Positions 1 through 8,120 of a stretch of DNA of 64,000 bases are shown here, one piece after another; the stretch's first letter is position 1, and every line of letters starts with the position of its first letter. A program made the translations under genes and the position numbers. Below the pieces are notes generated by a model. It saw only the letters and a program-made list of their open reading frames with translations. It searched no databases and was not told the DNA's origin. The DNA is from Methanosaeta sp. PtaU1.Bin112. Lineage in GTDB: Archaea > Halobacteriota > Methanosarcinia > Methanotrichales > Methanotrichaceae. The stretch spans positions 1-64,000 of the forward strand of contig MVRL01000087.1 of assembly GCA_002067705.1 (NCBI GenBank), in the 5' to 3' direction.

Positions 1-2
1 TG

Positions 3-398
3 TGTCCTCCTTATTCCCAAAGTAATGATGGATACAGGGCCTTAATAACAATTTACAGAAAATTAGCTACACTGCCTGTGGCTCTAATTAATGTCAGTCG
101 AAACACTGCGGCAATAGAATGTCTTAATCGGGCAATTGATCTAAATTCTTCAAACTCTGAAAGCTGGAATAATAAGGGAGTTGCACTTTTTAATTTAAAG
201 GATTATTATGAAGCCATTAAATGCTATCGTCTGGCTACGTCTCTAAATCCTAGATATATAGATGCGTGGCAAAATCTGGCTCTCGCCTACTTTGAGATAG
301 GAGAGACTGTTGAAGGAAACGCAGCTCGAGTCAAAGCCGATCAGTTGAAACGACCCACATCTATCTTCCGTGGCACGTGGCAGGTTTCGCGTGCTTGA
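3..398 (+). CDS. TPR-repeat protein, partial or remnant
   Basis: The reading frame is open to the left edge of the window, so the gene may begin outside it; the first in-window start is GTG at 78. From there about 106 residues contain roughly two tetratricopeptide units, with the consensus pattern W-N-K-G-x-A-L-F and an A-I-x-C-Y followed by L-N-P-R. Residues upstream of 78 do not look like TPR. TPRs are protein-protein interaction scaffolds, and short TPR proteins are abundant in methanogens. The short length and non-TPR tail suggest either a small stand-alone TPR protein or a fragment of a longer one. No specific partner can be named. Confidence 0.5.
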   Translation, partial: CPPYSQSNDGYRALITIYRKLATLPVALINVSRNTAAIECLNRAIDLNSSNSESWNNKGVALFNLKDYYEAIKCYRLATSLNPRYIDAWQNLALAYFEIGETVEGNAARVKADQLKRPTSIFRGTWQVSRA

Positions 399-414
399 GG
401 ATCTGACATTCAGG

Positions 415-440
415 CTGGCGAAAGTGGCCAGCATAATTTT
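415..440 (+). terminator. possible hairpin terminator after the TPR gene
   Basis: CTGGC (415-419) and GCCAG (427-431) form a 5-bp stem around a 7-nt loop, followed by an AT-rich stretch with TTTT, 17 nt after the TPR stop codon. The stem is short, so this is tentative. Confidence 0.3.
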
Positions 441-623
441 ATAAACCTGCTTTCGCCCTTGTGAGGTTCCTGATGTCCGGAGAGCTTCAGTCAGCAAGAG
501 ACTCCTGGGTCCCTGTCACTTATCCGCTTTCATGATGTCCTACAGCGTTGCTAGCCTTCTTGTACTTGAGAGCCTGAGCAAACTGCGATTGGTGAATTGA
601 ATTCTCAAATCGTCTCTCTATGA

Positions 624-1649
624 TTATGTCAAGGATCTCAATGTCAAATCAGGCTTTTTTACCCGGAAGTCGATGACCACATTATATCTGTGAGGAGCAT
701 AGCTTCTTACCGTATTTCTGTACAGCATCTCTACCTCAAGGCCAATCTCATCAGCCTCACTCTTTATCAGCGCCAAGTCTCTGTAAAGGTCAACTTCAGG
801 CGCTATGCAGTAGTAGTGGATTATTCCCTGCTGCTTTGCAGCCCTCAGAGCGGGATTGAGAAACTCTGAGGCGCTGTGGGGAAGGTTCATGATCACATGA
901 TCAGCCTGATTTTCGGAGCGAATAGCAAGTTCAGCCGCATCGCCTTCCTGAATATCTATATCGACTATTTTGTTTAGACGCGCATTTTCTCTCAGGTATT
1001 TCACAGCAACGGGATTCTTGTCTATGGCAATCACCCTTGCCCCTTTCCTGGCGAGGAGCAGAGAGAACGGACCCACGCCGGCAAACATATCAAGCACTAC
1101 TTCACCAGCCCTGACCAGGCCGGCAATGCGCTGCCTCTCCGTGCCCAGGCGAGGAGTGAAATAGGCTCCTTCCAGGTCCACACGGTAGCGCAGACCATTT
1201 TCTCTGTGAAGGGTGACAGTGCGAGCTTCTCCGGCCACATGACGAAAGCGGCGGGTACGAAATTCTCCTTCCACATCGGATACTGGTGAAATGACGGTCT
1301 TTATGCTCCGATTGGTGGACATGAGGGCAGCGGCCACGCGCTCTGCATCGCGATCTTCTACCATCGCAATGTCGCCTACTATCTCAAAGCTGGGCCGAAA
1401 GCCCAGGATATCTTCCGGGTTGATTGCTTTCTCTTCCGGCTGGAAATTGATTTCCACCATTTCAAACTGCCCAATTCTGCCAAGCTTTGCTGCCAATCTT
1501 TCATCAATCTCCAGAATGGGCAGAAAGACGTGGGAAGCATCCGAGGAAATCTTGCGGCTGCGATCGAAGACGCCCGCTTCCACGAGAGCCTTGCGAATCC
1601 TTTCGCCGTCTTTTCGCTCAACTTTCAAACCCAGGGTTTTTTCCGGCAT
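624..1649 (-). CDS. trm5: tRNA (guanine37-N1)-methyltransferase, Trm5 family
   Basis: A 341-residue Trm5-type enzyme that methylates N1 of G37 in tRNA using S-adenosylmethionine, which protects reading-frame maintenance. Visible signatures are a class I methyltransferase fold with the SAM motif DMFAGVGPFSLLLA (about residues 187-200), the acidic AIDKNP segment that binds the ribose, and the catalytic-site motif NLPHSA (about residue 255). An N-terminal D1-like region and a central RFRHVAGEARTVT segment are typical of archaeal Trm5. The length fits the aTrm5b class. It is monocistronic and transcribed away from the gene at 1840. Archaeal Trm5 paralogues can also act in wyosine synthesis, so the exact subclass (a, b or c) needs phylogeny. 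Confidence 0.88.
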   Translation of the reverse strand: MPEKTLGLKVERKDGERIRKALVEAGVFDRSRKISSDASHVFLPILEIDERLAAKLGRIGQFEMVEINFQPEEKAINPEDILGFRPSFEIVGDIAMVEDRDAERVAAALMSTNRSIKTVISPVSDVEGEFRTRRFRHVAGEARTVTLHRENGLRYRVDLEGAYFTPRLGTERQRIAGLVRAGEVVLDMFAGVGPFSLLLARKGARVIAIDKNPVAVKYLRENARLNKIVDIDIQEGDAAELAIRSENQADHVIMNLPHSASEFLNPALRAAKQQGIIHYYCIAPEVDLYRDLALIKSEADEIGLEVEMLYRNTVRSYAPHRYNVVIDFRVKKPDLTLRSLT

Positions 1650-1839
1650 CCGAATATACTAATGAGGGGCTTGTATTAATATGATATTGCATCGCCGTTC
1701 TTGCTCACAGGTTGCCTGGCATGAGGAAGAAATAGTAAGCTGCTTTGCGATCTCCTTTTATCAAGTATCTTTCGGAATGCGACCGTTTTCATCATGCGGC
1801 CCATAGTTTTAACTTCTTTGGCAGCGCCAGGAGCGCTCG

Positions 1840-3804
1840 ATGCTCACTCTTGAGGTGACGAATGGAGCGCGAATGGTCCCGGCCTTCTTGGGTTTTATCG
1901 GGGGCGCGGCGGCTATTGCCGTGGGCTTGATATTTCTCCTCTTTGCTTTTCCCTCACTGGGTCAGCCGGGTGAGCTGGACTTTTTCTTCTCTCAAGCAGC
2001 CGGCGGTCTTCTCATCATTCTGCTGGGGCTGGATGGGATGATGGCAGCTGCTCTCGTCTGGCCCGGTGGCAGAGCATGGCGAGCGCTGCTCATCCTGACA
2101 GGGCTGTATGCTCTCTCTCTCCTTGCCGCTCTTGGATATTATCATGAATGGAATGCCTGCATAGCGATCCTGGCAATTTCTGCAGTCACTGCCGCAGCCC
2201 TGCGCTTTAGCAAAAATGCCGCCTGCCATCTCCTCCTCTTGGCGGGACTCTTCGGGTTTGCTCTCTGCCAGGCGGCCATAACTCTCCTCCCTTACGGCTG
2301 GAAGGCCTGGTCGGTCTCAGGGACTCTTTTCCTCTATAGCGGTCTGGCTTGCTCTTTTCCTGAGCACCTCCGCCGCTTGCTTCTGCCCTCAGGTCCGAAA
2401 AGCCGAAGGTGGAGCTACCTGGGCAATGCTCTCGGAAGCCTGGCGTTAATTGTCCTGGCCATAGCCGCTCTTGCTCATCTTCCCGGGCCGGCTGGTCCCG
2501 GGCAGATGGAAACCGGGGCATCATTTGAGCCGAGCCTAAATGTTGCGGCAGAGAAGCCGGATGTGACGGAGTGCGGCTGCGGCGGCAGATCTCCGGAGGA
2601 CCGGCTGGTGTTGCCGATCGAGAACGTGAGCCTGCCGGGCGGAATTTCGGAAGAAGGTGCCAGCAGCATTGAGGGGGATATGACGAATGGCCAGCTCAGG
2701 GCACGGATTCACACCCCAGGAGACGTCCGCACCTTTCCTCATGGCGAGAGCGTTCTCTTTTCCGCCGGAACCTGTGGAACAGGTGCTCTGGATTATTTGT
2801 GGCGATCGAGCCAGGACGGAATCATCGGCAGAAATCAATCATTTCGCCTGAATAACCTCAGCTTAGGATGGCATAATATCACCCTTACGGTCAGAAACGC
2901 CTCCGGCTCTTCGGACCAGGCGTATGCAGAGATCGCAATCGCACCACCCTGGGTTTGCGGCAAAGTCATTCCAAGGCCGAAGTACTATCCTCCGGATACG
3001 CCCTGTCAGGACATCTGGCCCAATGCGTCGGAGCAGTGCCAGGAGATGGAGGTCTGCCACCCTGATCTGGACTGGATTGTCGATGAGGCCATCAATGCCT
3101 GTGCCGGCTACGACGGGGACCGGAAGAGATGCCGGGGGCTTTACATCATTAACTCCTTCGGGCCGCAGGCCCGCTATATTCAAGGGTATGCGGTCTTCAA
3201 AGCCTGCTGCTCAGGCTATCCGGAATGCATCCGCATCTGTAGCCCGGACTTGGCCGGTACCTGCTCCTTTAGGGATGGCTTCAACGATAATGTGGCGAAC
3301 CTCTCCTGCCGTCCAGAGGAGTGGGGGGTCTCAGCTTGGCGTTCGGACAGCAACATGAGCGAGAACAGTGCTGTGCTGGGCATGTTTCCCACTCATGCCA
3401 CTGTCAACATCCTGCAGACTGGCGTATGCGTGGATTATGCGGCGGCTGTGACCACGATGCTGCGAAAAGCAGGCTACAATAAGAGCGAGGCCTTCAGCAC
3501 CTTCAGCACGGGGTACGATCTGCCTCTGGTTGGGGAGCATCCCGGTCATGCCTACAACCTAGTGATCCTGCCGGGGGACGCAAAGTATCACATCGTGGAT
3601 ACCACTGGAAATGGCGACGGCATCAATCTGGGCGACGTTCCCGGATACTTCCGCTTCACGGGCTGCTTTTTGGGAATGCCATCCCAGATTCGGGTGATGG
3701 ATTGGTGGGTGGGCTACTGCAGCAGGATATCGCCTATGAGCTACAACGATGCCGGTGAGGCCAGGACCCCGGAAAAAGGCAAGATCTATGGGTGCGCTGG
3801 ATGA
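1840..3804 (+). CDS. membrane protein with extracytoplasmic transglutaminase-like domain
   Basis: A 654-residue protein. Residues about 1-220 hold around seven hydrophobic segments. A PKD/Ig-like segment follows (about 285-365), then a Cys-rich stretch, then a transglutaminase-like core. In the core a Cys in TGVCVDYA (about 530), a His in PGHAYN (about 572) and an Asp in IVDTTGN (about 587) are ordered as the Cys-His-Asp triad of the papain/transglutaminase superfamily. A good Shine-Dalgarno (AGGAGCG) precedes the ATG. The helical N-terminus plus outward-facing domain suggests a cell-surface protease or crosslinking role, but the substrate is unknown. High Cys content suggests disulfides outside the cell. 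No operon partner is evident. Confidence 0.7.
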   Translation: MLTLEVTNGARMVPAFLGFIGGAAAIAVGLIFLLFAFPSLGQPGELDFFFSQAAGGLLIILLGLDGMMAAALVWPGGRAWRALLILTGLYALSLLAALGYYHEWNACIAILAISAVTAAALRFSKNAACHLLLLAGLFGFALCQAAITLLPYGWKAWSVSGTLFLYSGLACSFPEHLRRLLLPSGPKSRRWSYLGNALGSLALIVLAIAALAHLPGPAGPGQMETGASFEPSLNVAAEKPDVTECGCGGRSPEDRLVLPIENVSLPGGISEEGASSIEGDMTNGQLRARIHTPGDVRTFPHGESVLFSAGTCGTGALDYLWRSSQDGIIGRNQSFRLNNLSLGWHNITLTVRNASGSSDQAYAEIAIAPPWVCGKVIPRPKYYPPDTPCQDIWPNASEQCQEMEVCHPDLDWIVDEAINACAGYDGDRKRCRGLYIINSFGPQARYIQGYAVFKACCSGYPECIRICSPDLAGTCSFRDGFNDNVANLSCRPEEWGVSAWRSDSNMSENSAVLGMFPTHATVNILQTGVCVDYAAAVTTMLRKAGYNKSEAFSTFSTGYDLPLVGEHPGHAYNLVILPGDAKYHIVDTTGNGDGINLGDVPGYFRFTGCFLGMPSQIRVMDWWVGYCSRISPMSYNDAGEARTPEKGKIYGCAG

Positions 3805-3862
3805 GCTACCCAGGCCGGAATGAGTAGGGGGGGCGAATTGTCATTGTCCTGCCTGGAAAAGA

Positions 3863-4327
3863 TCAGGCAGGAACAGCAGCAGCAATGCATTGAAGCATGC
3901 TCTTCTCTATCGTGGCATCAAGGGCAATGCGCATCTCCTCTTTTTGCGCCTCCTCGAAGCTGCCGTTTTCCAATAGGTCTTCCATCATGCCGCTGATTAT
4001 ATCATCCATAACCTCCATCTTGAAGTAAAGCCGCTGCCTCTGTGCATAATAGGAATTCATCTGCAGCTGCAGAAAGGGATTTGCAGAAGCTTGCTCGTTA
4101 CTGATGAGAACGGCCAGATCGTCATCCGTCTTCTTGGCTTTATCCTTGATCTTATTGTAAAGGTCAAACCAGGTGAGAATTGCAGAGGAATCGAGTTTGG
4201 AGAGCTTGGGCATCATGCGCCCAAATCTCTGAGATAGCTTGATGAGGTCCTCGTTTGCGGAGCGAATGACATCCTGATGGCGGGCAATATCGGATCCGTA
4301 TTTTGCGAATTCTGGATTCTTGGACAT
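3863..4327 (-). CDS. helical hypothetical protein
   Basis: Start chosen at the ATG at 4327 because AGGTGAT lies about 8 nt upstream; a longer frame to 4390 exists but lacks a ribosome site and adds a hydrophobic stretch. About 154 residues, almost entirely predicted alpha-helical, with charged amphipathic segments and no signal peptide, Cys pairs or recognised catalytic motif. The helices near the C-terminus (MEVMDDIISGMMED) look coiled-coil-like. I do not recognise the family. It is divergent from the YkgJ-family gene at 4465, so the two could share a regulatory region. Confidence 0.6.
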   Translation of the reverse strand: MSKNPEFAKYGSDIARHQDVIRSANEDLIKLSQRFGRMMPKLSKLDSSAILTWFDLYNKIKDKAKKTDDDLAVLISNEQASANPFLQLQMNSYYAQRQRLYFKMEVMDDIISGMMEDLLENGSFEEAQKEEMRIALDATIEKSMLQCIAAAVPA

Positions 4328-4407
4328 CTCTATCACCTGAACGGAGATTATTGCAAAGCAGTCAATTATGAGATAGAATAACATAGGCAAAGCAGATAAT
4401 TAAAGCA

Positions 4408-4428
4408 AAGCCGTGCGGGGCGAAAGTG
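4408..4428. repeat. dispersed 21-bp word, copy 1
   Basis: AAGCCGTGCGGGGCGAAAGTG, intergenic between the genes at 4327 (minus) and 4465 (plus). It matches 20 of 21 bases with copy 2 at 46021. Confidence 0.5.
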
Positions 4429-4464
4429 ATTGTATGATACGCAAATCGTATTCGGAGCTGCAAT

Positions 4465-5109
4465 ATGAGCAGTAGTAGCAAGATCCGTCAGGTTCGCCGC
4501 CTCTGCCATCAGCTCTGCTTCGCCTCCTGCGTGGAGGAGAAGCGACAGGGCCGGCATGTTGAGCTATTGCGCTTGCGGCCCCACTGGTCAGTTTTGAAGA
4601 GAGAGGAGCAGGTGGCAATCATCGACCGGGGAGCGGCTATTCCCTTCGATATCTCTCTGCCCTTGCCAGCCAGAGACGAGCGGGAGGGCTCAGATTCTGG
4701 AGTTCGGCTCTTTTGGGAGCATTTTAATTGTCAGCAGTGCGGCAGGTGCTGCTATACCCCTGGTGCGGGCCTGTACCTGGAAAAAGAGGATTTTGAGAGA
4801 ATTGCCAGGCACGTCGGAAAGAAGAGGCTCAAGAGCCTCTGCCGGTACGACAAGGGGCTTCATGCCTGGGTGCTCAGGCAGCCCTGTCCGTTTTACGATA
4901 AGGACCGGAAAGGATGCAGCATCTATGAGATCAGGCCTCTCACCTGCGCCAAGTACCCGCTTCACCCGCCGCTAAATGAGATGCCCTACCATTTGGCGGT
5001 CGATGCCTTCTGTCCGGCGGCGCGCGAACTGGCCAAGGAGTCGCTGGGATGGTGGATCATCTGCGAGAACAACTGGGCGGCGATACTGAGAAAGCTCTCC
5101 CCGGATTAG
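4465..5109 (+). CDS. YkgJ-family cysteine-cluster (putative Fe-S/zinc) protein
   Basis: A 214-residue protein with the YkgJ (CxxCxxxCC) signature: CQQCGRCC near residue 90, a second group C-P-F-Y-D-K-D-R-K-G-C-S-I-Y about 60 residues later, then RPLTCAKYP. In this family the cysteines are thought to bind a metal, probably an Fe-S cluster, but the biochemical role is unknown. The start has GGAG 8 nt upstream. The stop codon overlaps the convergent phosphoglycolate phosphatase gene by 4 nt. A second YkgJ member is at 31791, so the window carries two diverged copies. Confidence 0.8.
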   Translation: MSSSSKIRQVRRLCHQLCFASCVEEKRQGRHVELLRLRPHWSVLKREEQVAIIDRGAAIPFDISLPLPARDEREGSDSGVRLFWEHFNCQQCGRCCYTPGAGLYLEKEDFERIARHVGKKRLKSLCRYDKGLHAWVLRQPCPFYDKDRKGCSIYEIRPLTCAKYPLHPPLNEMPYHLAVDAFCPAARELAKESLGWWIICENNWAAILRKLSPD

Positions 5110-5792
5110 AGCATTCCTTTCTCAGTCATGTAATTCACAATCTCAGCGAATCCGTTTCCGTATTTGGCTTTGGCCACATAATCGGAGATCTGCTTCAAAG
5201 CGGTTGTGGCGTTTCCTACGGACGCCCTAAATCCGGCCAGCCGGTACATGGGCAGGTCGCCGTTGCTGTCGCCGATTGCGGCAAACTGGGATAGGTCGAT
5301 CTGCATGCGCTCGGCAATGCGGATCAGGCCCGTTCCCTTATCGACCCGCCGGTCTTTGATGTGTATGGCATAAGTGGTATCGATTATCTCCACCGGGAGG
5401 CCTAGCTCCTGAGCGCGCTTGTCTGCGGCCTTTGCATCGAAGGTGCGCTGCAGGGCAATATCTGTATAGCGGTAGCGTGCGGAGTTGTACCTATGCATGG
5501 GAAATTCCGCCGAGAGCTTGCTGAAGGCATCCTCGCAGACCTCTAGGTCCGCCAGGATCTCCATCTCCTCTTCGGAATAGGAGAGGACACCTCCGTTCTC
5601 GGCGATGTAGATGCGAGGAGTGCCCAGGAGAACAGAGACTGTTCTTGTAAAGCAGTGGGTGTTGCCTGTGCTCAGCACCACAGGGATCTTCTGCCGGCGC
5701 AGCTGCCTCAGGGCAATGATGGCAGATGGGCAGAGCACCCGGCTCTCGTCGCTGAGGGTGCCATCGATGTCCACCACCAGCGCGCGGATCAT
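5106..5792 (-). CDS. pgp: phosphoglycolate phosphatase, archaeal HAD type
   Basis: A 228-residue HAD hydrolase of the IIB subclass. Motif I is DIDGTLSDES with nucleophile and acid Asp. Motif II is VLSTGN. A C2 cap lies in the middle, and motif IV is AIGDSNGDLPMYRLAG near residue 175. The length and motifs match the archaeal phosphoglycolate phosphatase family (TIGR01487 type), which dephosphorylates 2-phosphoglycolate, though related sugar-phosphate phosphatases share this architecture. A strong GAGGAGG Shine-Dalgarno precedes the ATG. It overlaps the convergent YkgJ gene by 4 nt. Confidence 0.85.
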   Translation of the reverse strand: MIRALVVDIDGTLSDESRVLCPSAIIALRQLRRQKIPVVLSTGNTHCFTRTVSVLLGTPRIYIAENGGVLSYSEEEMEILADLEVCEDAFSKLSAEFPMHRYNSARYRYTDIALQRTFDAKAADKRAQELGLPVEIIDTTYAIHIKDRRVDKGTGLIRIAERMQIDLSQFAAIGDSNGDLPMYRLAGFRASVGNATTALKQISDYVAKAKYGNGFAEIVNYMTEKGML

Positions 5793-6107
5793 TGCCGCCT
5801 CCTCTGTTTTTCCGGCAGCATAAATTTCGCCCCTTGATCGTCTTTTCTTCTATCTTCTATTTCCAATGCTTTTTGGCAGATGCAATTGAGTGTAAAGTCC
5901 AACGCCTCCAGAGTATGGTCATAGCGATTTCAGCACAAAAAAATGTTTCGTCTGCGAAAGGAATCTGCAAATCCGCTAAGGTAAGACTGGATGTATCTGA
6001 TATCATATGATTGCTCATATTCTATTACTCAACAAAAATCTTTAAATCCTGAAAATAGCTCAGTACTTAAAATAGGTGCATTGAAAAATTTATTTAGGCT
6101 GATATAA
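5793..6107. other. intergenic region with AT-rich promoter segment
   Basis: 315 bases between divergent genes. The right half (about 6020-6105) is strongly AT-rich and contains TTTAAAT- and TTAAAATA-like boxes that could be the TATA element for the SNase-like gene at 6108. No open frame here looks coding. Confidence 0.5.
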
Positions 6108-6965
6108 ATGTCATTTACTCTCATCAAAGGAACCTTCCATGTGCAGGGATACAGCCCAGATGGCGATTCCGTCCGCTTTAAGGCAAAGGACTCCGCGCTC
6201 TGGAAGAGGCTCTCCGGTCCGGCTGTGGAGCTGAATGCTCGCGGCCATGCCCAGTTGAGAATCGAAGCGGTCGATGCTCTGGAGACACACTACCAGGGGT
6301 GCTGCCAGCCTCTGCGGCCCGCGCGGGCAGCGGCACGCTTCCTCCTCTCCCAGCTGAAAATCTCCGATGTTGTCTGGAATGGGCCGCACAGCACAGTGAC
6401 CAAGGCCCAGGATGCAACTGAGGGATATATCCTGGCGCGCTCTACGGAGAGCAGACGCCGACCGGTAGCCTTCGTTTTTCCCGGTGAAACCGAGGAGAAA
6501 GATGGAGCTGAAATCAACCTTGATCAGTCGCTCCTCAAAGAGAGCTACAACTATCAGCTCCTCGCTCAGGGCCTTGCTTATCCCATGTACTACAATGGCC
6601 TCTTCTCGGACCTGCGCCTCTCAATGACCGCAGCGGTAGCATCCGCCCGGTCGGCAGAAAAGGGACTGTGGCTATACGATCGGACCACGCGAGGATTCTC
6701 TGCCTCTGGCCTGAAGAGCATTACAGAGGATGTGGCAATCCTGCCCAAGCTCTTTCGTCGAATTGTGAATTATATGGGTGAGGGCGGGAGGATCGAGGGC
6801 TTCAAGGAGCACCTGCAGAAGAGCTGCGAGCCACTGGTGCGAATCCCGCAGGTCCACTTCACGAGATTTGATGCCATCGTTGAGACGAGAGGAGAAAAGG
6901 TGAGGCTGGCCGAAGCTCCTGAGAATCTGATATTCATGGACAGGGTGCTCTGCAAGAAGAGCTGA
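6108..6965 (+). CDS. staphylococcal nuclease-like (SNase/OB-fold) protein
   Basis: A 285-residue protein whose N-terminal two-thirds resembles thermonuclease: a GDSVRF strand near residue 24, RIEAVDALETHY (about 52-63) matching the R-I-x-G-I-D-A-P-E active-site strand, and a later LLAQGLAYPMYYNG plus SAEKGLWLYD block corresponding to the conserved L-V-x-x-G-x-A and GKGIW segments. Several catalytic Arg/Glu positions of classical SNase are not obviously conserved, so nuclease activity is uncertain. No signal peptide is seen, so it is probably cytoplasmic. The C-terminal 90 residues are lineage-specific. It stands alone. Confidence 0.65.
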   Translation: MSFTLIKGTFHVQGYSPDGDSVRFKAKDSALWKRLSGPAVELNARGHAQLRIEAVDALETHYQGCCQPLRPARAAARFLLSQLKISDVVWNGPHSTVTKAQDATEGYILARSTESRRRPVAFVFPGETEEKDGAEINLDQSLLKESYNYQLLAQGLAYPMYYNGLFSDLRLSMTAAVASARSAEKGLWLYDRTTRGFSASGLKSITEDVAILPKLFRRIVNYMGEGGRIEGFKEHLQKSCEPLVRIPQVHFTRFDAIVETRGEKVRLAEAPENLIFMDRVLCKKS

Positions 6966-7026
6966 ATTGCTTGGTGGTCCCTTTTAAAAGTTCAACTATT
7001 TATCCAAAGAGAACCATTTATCATTC

Positions 7027-7443
7027 ATGCCCATTCTTCGCGAAGATGAGGACTTGAGAAACGCCCTGACAAGTTGCCGAACCATCTGCGTGGTCGGCAT
7101 CTCCCCAGATCCATACCGGCCCAGCTACTTCGTCTCCGATGTCCTGAAGAGCCACGGCTTCAAGCTCTATCTGGTCAATCCCAATTATGCCGGGCGCATA
7201 ATACTCGGCGAAAAGGTCTATGCCTGCATGGATGACATACCGGATGAGATAGACATTGTGGATGTGTTCCGAAGGCCTTCCGTCGTGCCTGCTCTGGCGG
7301 AAGAGGCCAAGCTTAAGGGCTTCAAGGTCTTCTGGATGCAGCCGGGAACAGAAAGCCCGGATGTCATAAAGAAGCTTGATGAAGAAGGATATGACGTAGT
7401 AGCTGGAAGGTGCACAAAGATAGAGTCCAACCGACTATTATAA
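7027..7443 (+). CDS. CoA-binding domain protein (YccU type)
   Basis: A 138-residue single Rossmann domain of the CoA_binding_2 family: CVVGISPDPYRPSY (about 17-30) is the nucleotide-binding loop, followed by VNPNYAG, VDVFRRP and WMQPGTES. Related domains occur in succinyl-CoA synthetase and ADP-forming acetyl-CoA synthetase, and stand-alone copies bind CoA but have no assigned reaction. In a methanogen that handles acetyl-CoA it may sense or shuttle CoA, which is inference. Its 3' end abuts and slightly overlaps the remnant TetR gene on the other strand. Confidence 0.82.
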   Translation: MPILREDEDLRNALTSCRTICVVGISPDPYRPSYFVSDVLKSHGFKLYLVNPNYAGRIILGEKVYACMDDIPDEIDIVDVFRRPSVVPALAEEAKLKGFKVFWMQPGTESPDVIKKLDEEGYDVVAGRCTKIESNRLL

Positions 7444-7665
7444 TTTAAAGTTATTCGATTTATGCTCTTCTCCACAACTGCCTCCAGAATATCCTCTTTG
7501 GAGCGGAAGAAGAGGTAGCAGTAATAGAGTTCCATGAGCAATATTAAGCTCTTTGACGATGCCGCTGATTGCTGTATGCTCATATCCCCTTTCTATGAAG
7601 AGTCGCTCAGCAGCATCAATCAATTCAAGTCTTCGCTCTTCCGGATCATTGCTGATTCTTTTCAT
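7441..7665 (-). pseudogene. TetR/AcrR-family regulator, frameshifted and truncated
   Basis: From ATG at 7665 the first 46 residues form a normal TetR DNA-binding domain (LIDAAERLFIERGYEHTAIS, then VKELNIAHGT). At about 7530 the frame breaks into a Leu/Pro-rich tail. The continuation FRSKEDILEAVVEKSI, typical of TetR helix 4, is found in the adjacent frame from about 7515. Even after that correction no ligand-binding domain follows, because the sequence runs into the convergent CoA-binding gene. The gene has therefore lost its frame and its C-terminal domain. Its start overlaps the usp stop codon by 4 nt, so it was the last gene of the CDF-usp-tetR operon. A truncated HTH peptide could still be made. 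Confidence 0.75.
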
Positions 7666-8120
7666 ATCTCGTCTTCGGCCCTTGCAGGAACCACCAAAAC
7701 AGGAATATTGGCATTTCGCACCACCCTCTCGGCAACGCTGCCAAGCAGAAGCTTATCCAGACCGCTCTTTCCGATGCTGCCAAGTACGATCAGGTCGAAT
7801 CCCTTGTCGCGGCAGAGCTTGAGCAGCTCTTCGCCCGGATCGCCCTCCGCAGTTCCTCTCTCATAAGCCACCCCTGCATCGCGGGCTTTGTCTCCGATCT
7901 CTCCCAATGCTTCCTCCCCTTCCTTGATCATAAGCTCCATGAGTCTGTCCTTTATTCCAGGCATTATCGCATATCCGGGAAGCTGAGCCAGTCGATGAAC
8001 ATCGATAACATAAACGGCTGATAACCTTGCACCTGCCCTCTTGCCAATGCTGAGGGCTATATCCGCAGCTCGCATGCTGCTCTCGGATCCATCAGTAGCT
8101 ATCAATATCTGTTTCAGCAT
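7662..8120 (-). CDS. universal stress protein, UspA family
   Basis: A 152-residue Usp domain. The N-terminus has ILIATDGSESSMRA, and the C-terminal ATP-binding pattern G-x2-G-x9-G-S is present as GSIGKSGLDKLLLGS, followed by ERVVRNANIPVLVVP. ATP-binding Usp proteins act in stress responses, often as homodimers. It is translationally coupled with the upstream cation transporter (stop and start overlap by one base at 8120) and the downstream TetR remnant, suggesting a metal-stress operon. Confidence 0.88.
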   Translation of the reverse strand: MLKQILIATDGSESSMRAADIALSIGKRAGARLSAVYVIDVHRLAQLPGYAIMPGIKDRLMELMIKEGEEALGEIGDKARDAGVAYERGTAEGDPGEELLKLCRDKGFDLIVLGSIGKSGLDKLLLGSVAERVVRNANIPVLVVPARAEDEI

